NCBI RefSeq assembly: GCF_016650695.1
Contig: NZ_JAEKFH010000001.1
Coordinates: 538,286 to 602,285, forward strand
DNA length: 64,000 nt
Source: Pseudomonas sp. TH41
GTDB taxonomy: Bacteria; Pseudomonadota; Gammaproteobacteria; Pseudomonadales; Pseudomonadaceae
Direction: 5' to 3'
In this document: positions 53,170 to 61,628 of the stretch, in pieces
How the letters are laid out: each line of letters begins with the position of its first letter
Position numbering within the stretch: the stretch's first letter is position 1
Translations under genes and position numbers: made by a program
The notes under the pieces: generated by a model
Seen by the model: the letters and a program-made list of their open reading frames with translations, nothing else
The model's database searches: none
What the model was told of the DNA's origin: nothing

Positions 53170-55839
53170 ATGGATCACATAGAGCCACAACTGATCCTCA
53201 AAACCACACCGCCGCGCGGCCAGAAATCTGCCCGGATGCGCAGCCGGCTGGCGATCGACACCCCGGAACTGACCGACAAGGTGGTGATCGCCGTCCATGC
53301 GCCGGCCGGCTTCGGCAAGACGTTTTTGCTGACCCAGTGGCGCCGGGAGTGTTTGTCCCACGGCGCCGTGGTGGCCTGGCTGACGCTCGATGCGCATGAT
53401 GATGGCGCCCGATTTGTCCAGGGCCTGGGAGTGGCCATGGCGATTGGCAGTGGCCGGCCATCCTTTGCTCGCGCCTTCGAGCCTGTTCCGGGGCCAGGGC
53501 GTGACGAGTTCGAAGGGCTGACACAGTGGCTGGCGGAAGTCGCCGATCTGGGCAGCGAGACCGTATTGATCCTGGATGAAGCTGACGCCTTGCCCGACGT
53601 GACTATTCGTCACTCCCTGACCTATCTGTTGCATAACGCTCCAGCCAATTTGCGCATCATCATGGCCTCCCGCTCACGTTTGAATCTGCAAGTGGCCGAC
53701 CTCGCGGCGAGGGGACGGTACGCTACGGTCAGCACGACGGCCTTGCGGTTCGGTGTTGAGGAAGCTGTCGCGATACTCACGGGGCGCTTTGGCGCAAAGA
53801 TCGACGCCGACCTTTGCGTGCGTCTGCATGAGGTTACGGAGGGCTGGCCCCTGGGTTTGCAGCTGGCTATTTCAGCGATGGAAAAAAGTTCGAGTCCGGG
53901 GGCAGCCATCGTAGAACTGTCAAAATGCACGGGCGATATTCAGCGCTATTTCGTTGACAGCCTGGTGGCCCACCTGCCCGACGAGCAGGTCACATTCTTG
54001 ACGGGCATCGCCTTGCTGGAGATGGTTCAGCCTTCTTTATGCGTCGCCCTGACGGGGCATCCGCGCGCAGCAGAGCTGCTTCAGGAACTGTGTGTTTCGA
54101 CACCCATTTTCGTCGAGAGTGTCGACAGCGATTGGGTGCGCATTCATCCATTGGCCCGGGAGTTCCTTCTGGGACGTTTTGCAATGTTGCCTGCGCAGCA
54201 GCGTCAGGGTTTTCACGAGCGTGCAGCGGTCTGGCTGCAACAGCACGAATTCCTGGAGCAGGCGGCTCGCCAATACCTGTTGGCCGGGCTACCAAAGCCA
54301 GCTTACGAAATGATCGAAGCATGCCTGTACGACGTGATGTTGCGCGGCCGGTTCAGTCGAGTGCTGGAATGGGTCGAAGAACTTGAGCCCGAGGCCGTGT
54401 TGTCACACCCGCGCATCTGCCTGGCTGCTGCCTGGGCACTGGCGATGGGCGAGCGTCAGGCTGAAGCCGCGCGATTGATTACCGCCATCGAGCAACACCC
54501 GTCCGCCGATGAGGCAACCCGTTGCGAGGCCGCCGCCATCGAGACCGCCGCCGCCTATTTTGCCGATCGTCCGGATGAGTCGCTGGCCCTCATCACGCCA
54601 TGGGTTGACCGGTTGCCTTCGTTCCCGATCAAGGTGCAAGCGATTGTGGCGAACCAGATAGCTCGTCTGACCTTGTCACAGGGCCAGCCGGAAAAGGCCC
54701 GGCGCATCTTTCAGCGTGCACCGCATTACTCGTGGAGCCCCGGCCTGGATGCCATTCGCGGGTTTGGCGAGTGGGTCGTCGGCCTGACGTATCTTTGGGA
54801 GGGACGGATGCTGTCGTCGGAAGCTGCCTTGCGCGCCAGTCTGGTGCTCGCTGAGCAAGACATTGGACGACGCAGTCCGATTGCCGTGATGATGGCCAGC
54901 GCCCTGGCAACCGTCATGCTGGAGCGAGGGGAAATTCAGGAAGCCAGTACGGTATTGGCGAACCGGATGGACATGGTTGAACGTCTCGCTTCGCCTGATG
55001 CGATTGTGCTGGGCTATATCACTGCCTCTAGACTGGCTTCGATGCAGGGACATGGACATCGCGGACAGGACCTTCTTGAGGCGTTATTCGCATTGGGCGA
55101 AGAACGCGGCATTCCAAGGTTTTGCATCGCATCGCTGGGCGAGCAGATTCGTCTGCATGCGTTGCAGGGGCGCAGTGACACCTGTCAGGCATTATGGCGG
55201 CGTCTGGAGGTTGTCACACCGCTCATTGCCCGCGAACAAACCGGGCTGCTCGGTCCGGAGTTGGCCTTGATGGCGGGCGTGGCCGACGCTTATGTCTTGC
55301 TGGCCAAGCGTGATTGGGAAGCCATGCTGGTTGTACTGGACAAGGCTGGCGCAACCGCCGAGTACCTGCGCCGTGGCCGGGAAATTGTGCAGATCAAACT
55401 GCTCAGGGCCTTGGCGCTCAAAGCGACGGGCGAAGAGGGCACCCCCTGTTTGCTGGAAGCGGTCAGCCTCGCACAAGAGAGTGATATGCAGCGCGTGGTG
55501 CAAGACACCCATCCCGATCTGACCAAGTGGGTGCAATCCCTCCAGCGTCAGACCCTCCCGGCGGCGACGGCAGTATCCCCTGCGCCAATGCCTGTTTCGC
55601 GACCGGAGTCCGCCCCATCGAGCGTCTCAGCCAGTCGTTTGCTGACCCCCAAGGAGCGTGAGGTGTTGCAGCTGCTCGCACGCAATCTCTCCAACAAGCA
55701 AATTGCCCTGGCCCTGAATGTCGGCGAGGAAACCGTGAAGTGGCACCTGAAAAACCTGTTTGGAAAGTTCCAGGCCGGGACACGGCAGCATGTCGTAGCG
55801 CGTGCGTACATGCTCGGGATTCTCGAAACAGCGGGCTGA
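53170..55839 (+). CDS. LuxR-family regulator of the LAL (MalT-like) class
   Basis: 889 residues. The N-terminal STAND ATPase has Walker A VHAPAGFGKTFLLTQW (about 42-57) and Walker B TVLILDEADALPD (about 135-147). A long helical repeat region follows (tetratricopeptide-like), then a LuxR HTH at the end (LTPKEREVLQLLARNLSNKQ to NVGEETVKWHLKNLFGKF). These proteins are ATP-dependent activators switched on by a ligand (maltotriose for MalT). It lies between the outer-membrane gene and the lipid cluster and is the likely activator of both. Confidence 0.94.
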   Translation: MDHIEPQLILKTTPPRGQKSARMRSRLAIDTPELTDKVVIAVHAPAGFGKTFLLTQWRRECLSHGAVVAWLTLDAHDDGARFVQGLGVAMAIGSGRPSFARAFEPVPGPGRDEFEGLTQWLAEVADLGSETVLILDEADALPDVTIRHSLTYLLHNAPANLRIIMASRSRLNLQVADLAARGRYATVSTTALRFGVEEAVAILTGRFGAKIDADLCVRLHEVTEGWPLGLQLAISAMEKSSSPGAAIVELSKCTGDIQRYFVDSLVAHLPDEQVTFLTGIALLEMVQPSLCVALTGHPRAAELLQELCVSTPIFVESVDSDWVRIHPLAREFLLGRFAMLPAQQRQGFHERAAVWLQQHEFLEQAARQYLLAGLPKPAYEMIEACLYDVMLRGRFSRVLEWVEELEPEAVLSHPRICLAAAWALAMGERQAEAARLITAIEQHPSADEATRCEAAAIETAAAYFADRPDESLALITPWVDRLPSFPIKVQAIVANQIARLTLSQGQPEKARRIFQRAPHYSWSPGLDAIRGFGEWVVGLTYLWEGRMLSSEAALRASLVLAEQDIGRRSPIAVMMASALATVMLERGEIQEASTVLANRMDMVERLASPDAIVLGYITASRLASMQGHGHRGQDLLEALFALGEERGIPRFCIASLGEQIRLHALQGRSDTCQALWRRLEVVTPLIAREQTGLLGPELALMAGVADAYVLLAKRDWEAMLVVLDKAGATAEYLRRGREIVQIKLLRALALKATGEEGTPCLLEAVSLAQESDMQRVVQDTHPDLTKWVQSLQRQTLPAATAVSPAPMPVSRPESAPSSVSASRLLTPKEREVLQLLARNLSNKQIALALNVGEETVKWHLKNLFGKFQAGTRQHVVARAYMLGILETAG

Positions 55840-55907
55840 TGCTCATCCGCAATCCAGGATGATCCGTCCGGTTCATTCTTCAATACCCCCAATCCGGTTT
55901 TATGCCT

Positions 55908-55927
55908 CCCCCCCTACCAATGGGGGG
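55908..55927. promoter_or_regulatory. C-run/G-run palindrome, possible LAL operator 2
   Basis: CCCCCCC (55908-55914), TACCAAT, then GGGGGG (55922-55927). It lies about 76 bp before the ATG of the thiolase gene, where an activator site would fit. A half-site-like ACCCCCAATCCGG stands just upstream (about 55885-55897). Confidence 0.5.
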
Positions 55928-56002
55928 TTTACACCCGCGTCTTCGCCATAGTCTGGCCCCAACAAAAGTGCAACGTGCATCAGTGGGTGGAGAGCAGGGA
56001 TT

Positions 56003-57163
56003 ATGTCGGAGAGAGTGCTGATCGCCGGCGCGGGAATGGTGCCGTTTCTGCCGCTGGGTGGCTGTGACAGCCACGCGGCATTGGCGGGGCAGGCCATTCG
56101 TGCGGCGCTGGCCGATGCGCGAATCGACTATGACCTGGTCGACCAGGTATTTACTGCCTGTGTCCACGGCGAATCCGGTATCGCCGAGCAGATGTTGTCT
56201 CAGATTGGCTACTCCGGTGTACCGGTTTTCAGTCTCGCCGATGGTTGTGCCTCTGCCAGCAGCGCTTTTCAGTTGGCCCGCAACAGCGTGCTGTGCGGTC
56301 AGGCTGAATGTGTGTTGGTGATGGGCGTCGAGTGCATGCCAGCGCGGATTTCCAATCGTGAGTTTTTCGGTTTGAAAGAGCTCGCTCGCGATGAGTCGGC
56401 AATGGTCGGTCCGAGTGGCGACGTCGCTTTTGTCGAGCGTCGACAGCAACCGGCGCTGCTGTTCGCGGCCCAAACCAGTTGGCTGCTGACGCGGCTGGGC
56501 GTTGCCGAAAACAGCTTCGACCAGGTGCTGGAGCGGGCGCGAATTCAGGCCGGACTCAACCCGTACGCCGTGTTGAATCGCGTGCCGGATCGCGACGGCT
56601 GGCTTCCGCCTTATCTGTGCCCGCCAGCCCGCGGCGCGGCGGCTGTCCTGATCTGCACGCCGGCCTTCGCCTTGCGCTTCGGCGCTCGGGCGGACATCAC
56701 CGTGCTGGCCAGTGCCCGAGGCAGTGACAGCGCCTCGGAGCAAGAGTCGGGCTGCGTGCTTGATGTGCTGGGGCGGGCGACCACCCGGCGTGTGGCGCAG
56801 CAAGCCTATCAGCAGGCCGGTCTCGGCGCGGAAGACATCGACGTGGCGGAGTTGCACGACCAGAGCGTCGGCGACTTCATGGTCAACAGCGCAGCGCTGG
56901 GCTTTTGCCGAGAGGACGAGATTGACCGATTCGTGCAGTTCGGTCACCGCCTGAAAGGACGGATGAATGCAGTGAACCCCTCGGGCGGCTTGCTGGGGCG
57001 TGGACACGCCCCGGGGGCTACCGGGTTGGCGCAACTGGTCGAGCTGGTCTGGCAACTGCGCGACATGGCCGACGGCAGACAAATTACGGGCGCCCGTACG
57101 GCGCTCCAACACAGCACAGCCCTGGGTCGGGCCGTGTCAATCACCATTTTGCAGCGCACTTGA
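56003..57163 (+). CDS. thiolase-like (lipid-transfer/SCP2-type) protein
   Basis: 386 residues of the thiolase superfamily. The N-terminal nucleophile Cys is in LADGCASASSAFQLARNSVL, and the C-terminal His region is GGLLGRGHAPGATGLAQLVE. The second Cys of biosynthetic and degradative thiolases is missing: the C-terminus reads TALQHSTALGRAVSITIL. This pattern fits lipid-transfer-type thiolases, which cleave or bind acyl-CoA derivatives, for example in steroid side-chain or branched lipid use. The DUF35 partner often found with such proteins is not in this window. Confidence 0.88.
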   Translation: MSERVLIAGAGMVPFLPLGGCDSHAALAGQAIRAALADARIDYDLVDQVFTACVHGESGIAEQMLSQIGYSGVPVFSLADGCASASSAFQLARNSVLCGQAECVLVMGVECMPARISNREFFGLKELARDESAMVGPSGDVAFVERRQQPALLFAAQTSWLLTRLGVAENSFDQVLERARIQAGLNPYAVLNRVPDRDGWLPPYLCPPARGAAAVLICTPAFALRFGARADITVLASARGSDSASEQESGCVLDVLGRATTRRVAQQAYQQAGLGAEDIDVAELHDQSVGDFMVNSAALGFCREDEIDRFVQFGHRLKGRMNAVNPSGGLLGRGHAPGATGLAQLVELVWQLRDMADGRQITGARTALQHSTALGRAVSITILQRT

Positions 57164-57230
57164 GAGGAGGCTCAGTGCGCCGTGATTCACCCCATGACTT
57201 TCGTAAACCATAGAGCAGGTGGCACGTTTG

Positions 57231-59059
57231 ATGAACAAAAATAATAAGATCTGCCATGCAAACCTTCGCAAGGGGTTGCTGACTTCGGCGATTCTCACCG
57301 GCCTGGGCATCGCGCCCGTGCAGGCCGTCGAGATCAACACCGGGAATGAAGATTTTGCGGTGCGCTTCGACAACACGGTGAAGTTCAACTACGCCCAGCG
57401 TGTGGAGGCACCCAACAGCAAGCTGGCCCATTCGTGGAACAACAACGACGGGGATCGCAATTTCTCTTCCGGCAGTCCAGTTTCTCAGCGGCTGGATGTG
57501 CTGTCTGAGTTGGATGTGGTTTACAAACAGAAGGCTGGTTTCCGGGTCAGCGCGAACTCCTGGTACGACCATGCTTATGACGATGTCGGCAGCAACAATG
57601 CGTCGACCAATCAGCTCAACAGTGGTGTACCGGACTCCCGACACCAGAGCGGTTACACCGATCGTTATTACAATGGTCCGTCTTCCGAAATTCTCGATGC
57701 CTTCGTGTTTGGCAGTACAGAAGTCGGTGATGAGTCGCTGCTCAGTGGCAAGGCAGGCAAGCACACCCTCTACTGGGGGAGAGTCTTCTGTCCTTTGCCC
57801 ATGGCAACAGTTATGGGCAATCCGGACTTGATATTTCCAAGGCGCTGGCGGTACCCGGAACGGAAGCCAAAGAGCTGTTTATTCCGCGCAATCAGTTGTC
57901 CGCGAGCTTCACGCTCAACCCGGAACTGACCCTCGGCGCGCAGTATTTTCTGGATTGGGACGCCGCGCGGCTGCCGGAATCCGGCACCTACCTTGGCTTT
58001 AACGACGGCATCCAGAATGGCGGGCACAATCTATCGTTGATCGGTGCACAGAACCCTCGCTTTGGTACGCCCGGCCCATTGGGCGCCAATCAGTTTTTGC
58101 GGCTCAACAACGGTCACACGTTCACCCCAGACAAGCACGGTGACTTCGGTTTGATGGCCAAGTGGAGCCCTGAGTGGCTGCAAGGCACCCTCGGTTTCTA
58201 CTACCGCAAAACATCCGACATCCTGCCGAACCTGGTCTTGCAGCCAACCGCAGTAGGTCCTGCGCAACTGATCTCCGGCAACATCGGCAGCTACAACCAG
58301 TTCTACGTCGATGACATCGATGTCTACGGCCTCAGCCTGTCGAAAAGCATCGAAGGCGTCAGCGTCGGTCTCGACCTGAACTATCGCCACAACATGCCGT
58401 TGTCCAGCGTGCCGGCAACGGTCAGTCCGGCGGCAGGTGCTGCCGGTTTACCGGGCTTCATCAGCAACTTCGATGGTGACAACGGCGTGGCCCGAGGCAA
58501 CACCGTGCACGCAGTACTGAACGGCTTGACCACCTTCGGTGCGACTCCCGTTTGGGACAGTTCGACCTTGCTGGTCGAACTCGCCTACAGCCGTTGGCTG
58601 GACGTCACCGAGAACAAGCAATTGTTCAAAGGCGAAGACTGGTATCACGGCGTCGACAAGGTCAGCAAGGACAACTACGTCCTGGGCGTCAACTTCAACC
58701 CGACCTGGTACCAGGTGTTCCCCGGCATCGATATGTACTTGCCGGCCACCTATAACGTCGGGCTTTCGGGCAACTCGTCGGTTCAGCTCGGGGGTAACAA
58801 GGACTCCGGAAGTTACTCGGTGGGTGTCGGCATGGACGTGCACAACCAGTACCGGTTTGACCTGAAGTACGTAGACAACTTTGGTCCGTTCGACACCTGC
58901 GATTCCGCCGGTAGCGCGGGTGCACAAGGCGCGGGCGCCGCACCTGGGGCCAATGGTCAATACAACTGTGTACCGGGGCAGACCACCGCGTTCAGCGGTA
59001 CACAGCCTCAGCTCAAGGATCGGGGCATGGTCACGTTTACGTTCAAAACGACCATTTGA
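57231..59059 (+). pseudogene. DUF1302 outer-membrane protein, interrupted by a one-base frameshift
   Basis: A signal peptide (LLTSAILTGLGIAPVQAVE) and the DUF1302 start (RFDNTVKFNYAQRVEA) open the gene. After GKHTLYWG the frame leaves the family. One base later, the next frame continues as expected (ESLLSFAHGNSYGQSGLDIS to TFKTTI). Five G at 57775-57779 should be six, so a single G is missing. Restored, the protein would be about 609 residues, normal for DUF1302. The rest is intact with good codon use, so this is either a recent mutation or an error in a G run. DUF1302 and DUF1329 occur together in hydrophobic-substrate clusters. Confidence 0.9.
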
Positions 59060-59092
59060 TCGAAGTCTTTGCTTGATAGCAGGAGTCACTCC

Positions 59093-60454
59093 ATGAAGTT
59101 CGTCAACACGCTATTGTTCACTGCCTTGACCGTTGCCATTGCTGGCGCGGCACACGCTGCAGTTTCCCCTGATGAAGCAGCCAAACTGGGCAGCAGCCTG
59201 ACCGCCGTCGGCGCTGAAAAAGCCGGCAATGCCGACAGCACCATTCCGGCCTACACCGGTGGTATCACCACACCGCCGGCCAGCTTCCAGGCCGGCAGCT
59301 CCTTCCGTCCGGACCCTTTCGAGGCTGACAAGCCACGTGCAGTCGTCGACGGTAAAAACGTCAGTCAATTCGCCAACAAACTGACCGCGACCACGCAAGA
59401 ATTGCTCAAACGTTACCCAACGTTCCGGGTTGACGTGTTCCCGACCCATCGCAGTGTTGCACTGCCGCAGCGCTTGCTGGACAACACCGCGAAAAACGCC
59501 GTCGGCACTAAAACCCTCGAGGGCGGTGTAGCCCTTGAAAACGCGCTGCCGGGCGTGCCGTTCCCGATCCCGAAAGATGGCTATGAAGCCATGTGGAACC
59601 ACCTGCTGCGTTATCAGGGTTATGCCACCAACTTCAAATACGATTCCTGGAACGTCGACGGTTCCGGCTCGGCGATTTTGGCTACGTCCGGTAACGCCTA
59701 TCTCGAATATCCGCTCTACGATCCGAAGCGTACGGAGCCGGCGAAAGAGACCGATCTGTTCTTTAAGACCAAACTCTACTACCAGGCCCCGGCCCGTCGA
59801 GCAGGCGAAGCCATCCTGGTGCAGGATGCGGTCAACCCGCTGAAAATGGAGCGTCGTGGCTGGCAATACCTGCCGGGTCAGCGCCGCGTGAAACTCGCGC
59901 CGGACATCGCCTACGACACGCCGAACCCAGGTTCGGCCGGTGCCTCGACCTATGACGATGCCTGGGTGTTCAACGGTGCCATGGACCGTTACGACTTCAA
60001 GCTGGTCGGCAAGAAGGAAATGATCGTTCCGTACAACACCTACAAGCTGAACTATCACAAGGAAGCGGCGGACATCACCACGCCGCACCACGTCAACCCG
60101 GACCTGGTGCGCTGGGAGTTGCACCGCGTATGGGTGGTTGAAGCGACGTTGAAACCGGGCAAACGCCACATCTACAGCAAACGTACGTTCTACCTCGACG
60201 AAGACAGCTGGATCGCACTGGCTTCCGATGAATACGACGCCAGCGGCAAGTTGTACCGCGGCTCGTTTGCACACCTGGCTTACAGCTACGACGTGCAGGC
60301 GCCGAACTCCGACAACCACATGATTTATGACTTTGTCTCCGGCAGCTACAACATCACCGGCATCTACGGCCCGTATGGCGGCATCAAGTACATCGATCCG
60401 CTTTCGAAAGCGCAGTGGGCACCTGAATCACTGGCCGGTACGGGTATTCGCTAA
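59093..60454 (+). CDS. DUF1329 secreted protein
   Basis: 453 residues with a signal peptide (TLLFTALTVAIAGAAHAA) and the DUF1329 body: DAWVFNGAMDRYDFKLVGKK, LVRWELHRVWVVEATLKPGK and HIYSKRTFYLDEDSWIALA. The family travels with DUF1302 and MMPL proteins in clusters for fatty ester, terpenoid or steroid use. Its mechanism is unknown. ATG 59093 follows CAGGAGT seven bases upstream. The gene is 34 bp after the DUF1302 stop. Confidence 0.92.
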   Translation: MKFVNTLLFTALTVAIAGAAHAAVSPDEAAKLGSSLTAVGAEKAGNADSTIPAYTGGITTPPASFQAGSSFRPDPFEADKPRAVVDGKNVSQFANKLTATTQELLKRYPTFRVDVFPTHRSVALPQRLLDNTAKNAVGTKTLEGGVALENALPGVPFPIPKDGYEAMWNHLLRYQGYATNFKYDSWNVDGSGSAILATSGNAYLEYPLYDPKRTEPAKETDLFFKTKLYYQAPARRAGEAILVQDAVNPLKMERRGWQYLPGQRRVKLAPDIAYDTPNPGSAGASTYDDAWVFNGAMDRYDFKLVGKKEMIVPYNTYKLNYHKEAADITTPHHVNPDLVRWELHRVWVVEATLKPGKRHIYSKRTFYLDEDSWIALASDEYDASGKLYRGSFAHLAYSYDVQAPNSDNHMIYDFVSGSYNITGIYGPYGGIKYIDPLSKAQWAPESLAGTGIR

Positions 60455-60477
60455 GCCATAAACGCGGGTATTTTTTT

Positions 60478-60520
60478 GTCGCCGGCAGTGTGTCCTCGCA
60501 CTGTTTGGCGGCTTTTTTTT
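60478..60520 (+). terminator. possible intra-operon terminator or attenuator
   Basis: CGCC/GGCG and CAGTG/CACTG form a two-part stem (60480-60510) followed by eight T. It stands between DUF1329 and the next gene of the same cluster, so it either reduces expression of the downstream genes or separates two units. Confidence 0.6.
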
Positions 60521-60533
60521 CCGAGTGAACCTC

Positions 60534-61592
60534 ATGAATGCATTTAGATGGATAACGCTCACTGCGCTAGCCGTGGCATTGGCCGTGCCATTTACCAGAG
60601 CCGTGGTCGCCGCGGATTTTGTCGACCCGCTGTCGAGCCCGGCGATTCAGAGTGAAAAAGCCGTTAATGGAACGTTCACCGGGGTGGCCCGTGCGGGTAA
60701 GCGAGTGATTGCTGTGGGCCAGCGCGGCCACATTTTTTATTCCGATGATAACGGCGTTCATTGGCATCAGGCTGAAGTGCCGGTGAGCTCCGATCTGGTG
60801 GCGGTGCAGTTTCCGAGCCCGACGCAGGGCTGGGCGGTCGGGCACGACGGCATTGTGTTGCACAGCGACGACAACGGTGAAACCTGGAAACGCCAGCTCG
60901 ATGGCCGTCAGGTAGGGCAGATCATGCTCGAACACTATCAGCGGCAAGCGGTGCCGGATGATGCGTTATTAGCCGAAGCTCAACGAATGATCGATGAAGG
61001 GGCCGACAAACCTTTTCTGGATGTGTGGTTCGCCGACGACAAAACCGGCTACATCGTCGGCGCATTCAACCTGATTTTCCGTACCGAGGATGGTGGCAAG
61101 ACCTGGCTACCGATGATGGACCGCACGGACAATCCGGGAGCACTGAACTTCTACGGAATGCGCGCCATCGGCGATGACCTGTTCATCGTCGGCGAACAAG
61201 GCCTGGTGTTGAAACTGGATCCGGCCACGCAACGCTTCGTCAACGTTCCGACGCCCTACAGCGGCAGCTATTTCGGTATCACGGGCAAACAAGGCGTTGT
61301 GCTCGTTTATGGCCTGCGCGGCAATGTTTACCGCAGTGTCGATCACGGATCGAACTGGGACAAAGTGGAGCTGGGCCTGTCTTCCAGCATCACCGCGAGC
61401 ACGGTCACGGCAGACGGACGCATCATTCTGGTCAGCCAGGCGGGGCAAGTGCTGGTCAGTTCTGATGACGGCGTGACCTTCACGCAAACGCCACAACAAC
61501 GCCTGGGGCCTGCTGCTGCGGTGCAGGCAACCGGGTCTGGCTCGGTGGTGGTCGCAGGCGCTCAGGGCTTGCGCCAGTTGCCGTACCAATGA
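60534..61592 (+). CDS. YCF48-like/Asp-box repeat secreted protein
   Basis: 352 residues. A signal peptide (TALAVALAVPFTRAVVAA) precedes at least five Asp-box turns: YSDDNGVHWHQ, HSDDNGETWKR, RTEDGGKTWLP, RSVDHGSNWDK and SSDDGVTFTQ. The repeats make a beta-propeller like YCF48/HCF136, which are assembly factors for membrane complexes. In this cluster the protein may help assemble the outer-membrane or MMPL partner. ATG 60534 is preferred over GTG 60525. Confidence 0.9.
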   Translation: MNAFRWITLTALAVALAVPFTRAVVAADFVDPLSSPAIQSEKAVNGTFTGVARAGKRVIAVGQRGHIFYSDDNGVHWHQAEVPVSSDLVAVQFPSPTQGWAVGHDGIVLHSDDNGETWKRQLDGRQVGQIMLEHYQRQAVPDDALLAEAQRMIDEGADKPFLDVWFADDKTGYIVGAFNLIFRTEDGGKTWLPMMDRTDNPGALNFYGMRAIGDDLFIVGEQGLVLKLDPATQRFVNVPTPYSGSYFGITGKQGVVLVYGLRGNVYRSVDHGSNWDKVELGLSSSITASTVTADGRIILVSQAGQVLVSSDDGVTFTQTPQQRLGPAAAVQATGSGSVVVAGAQGLRQLPYQ

Positions 61593-61628
61593 GCCCACTT
61601 CACAGAATAAAAAGAGACGAGCCACGTC

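Noticed and set aside
55880..57112. 410-codon minus-strand frame opposite the thiolase gene
   Set aside because: Shadow frame: thiolase motifs are on the plus strand, and codon bias is wrong on this strand.
59111..60319. 402-codon minus-strand frame opposite DUF1329
   Set aside because: No signal, no motif, and DUF1329 on the plus strand is convincing along its whole length.
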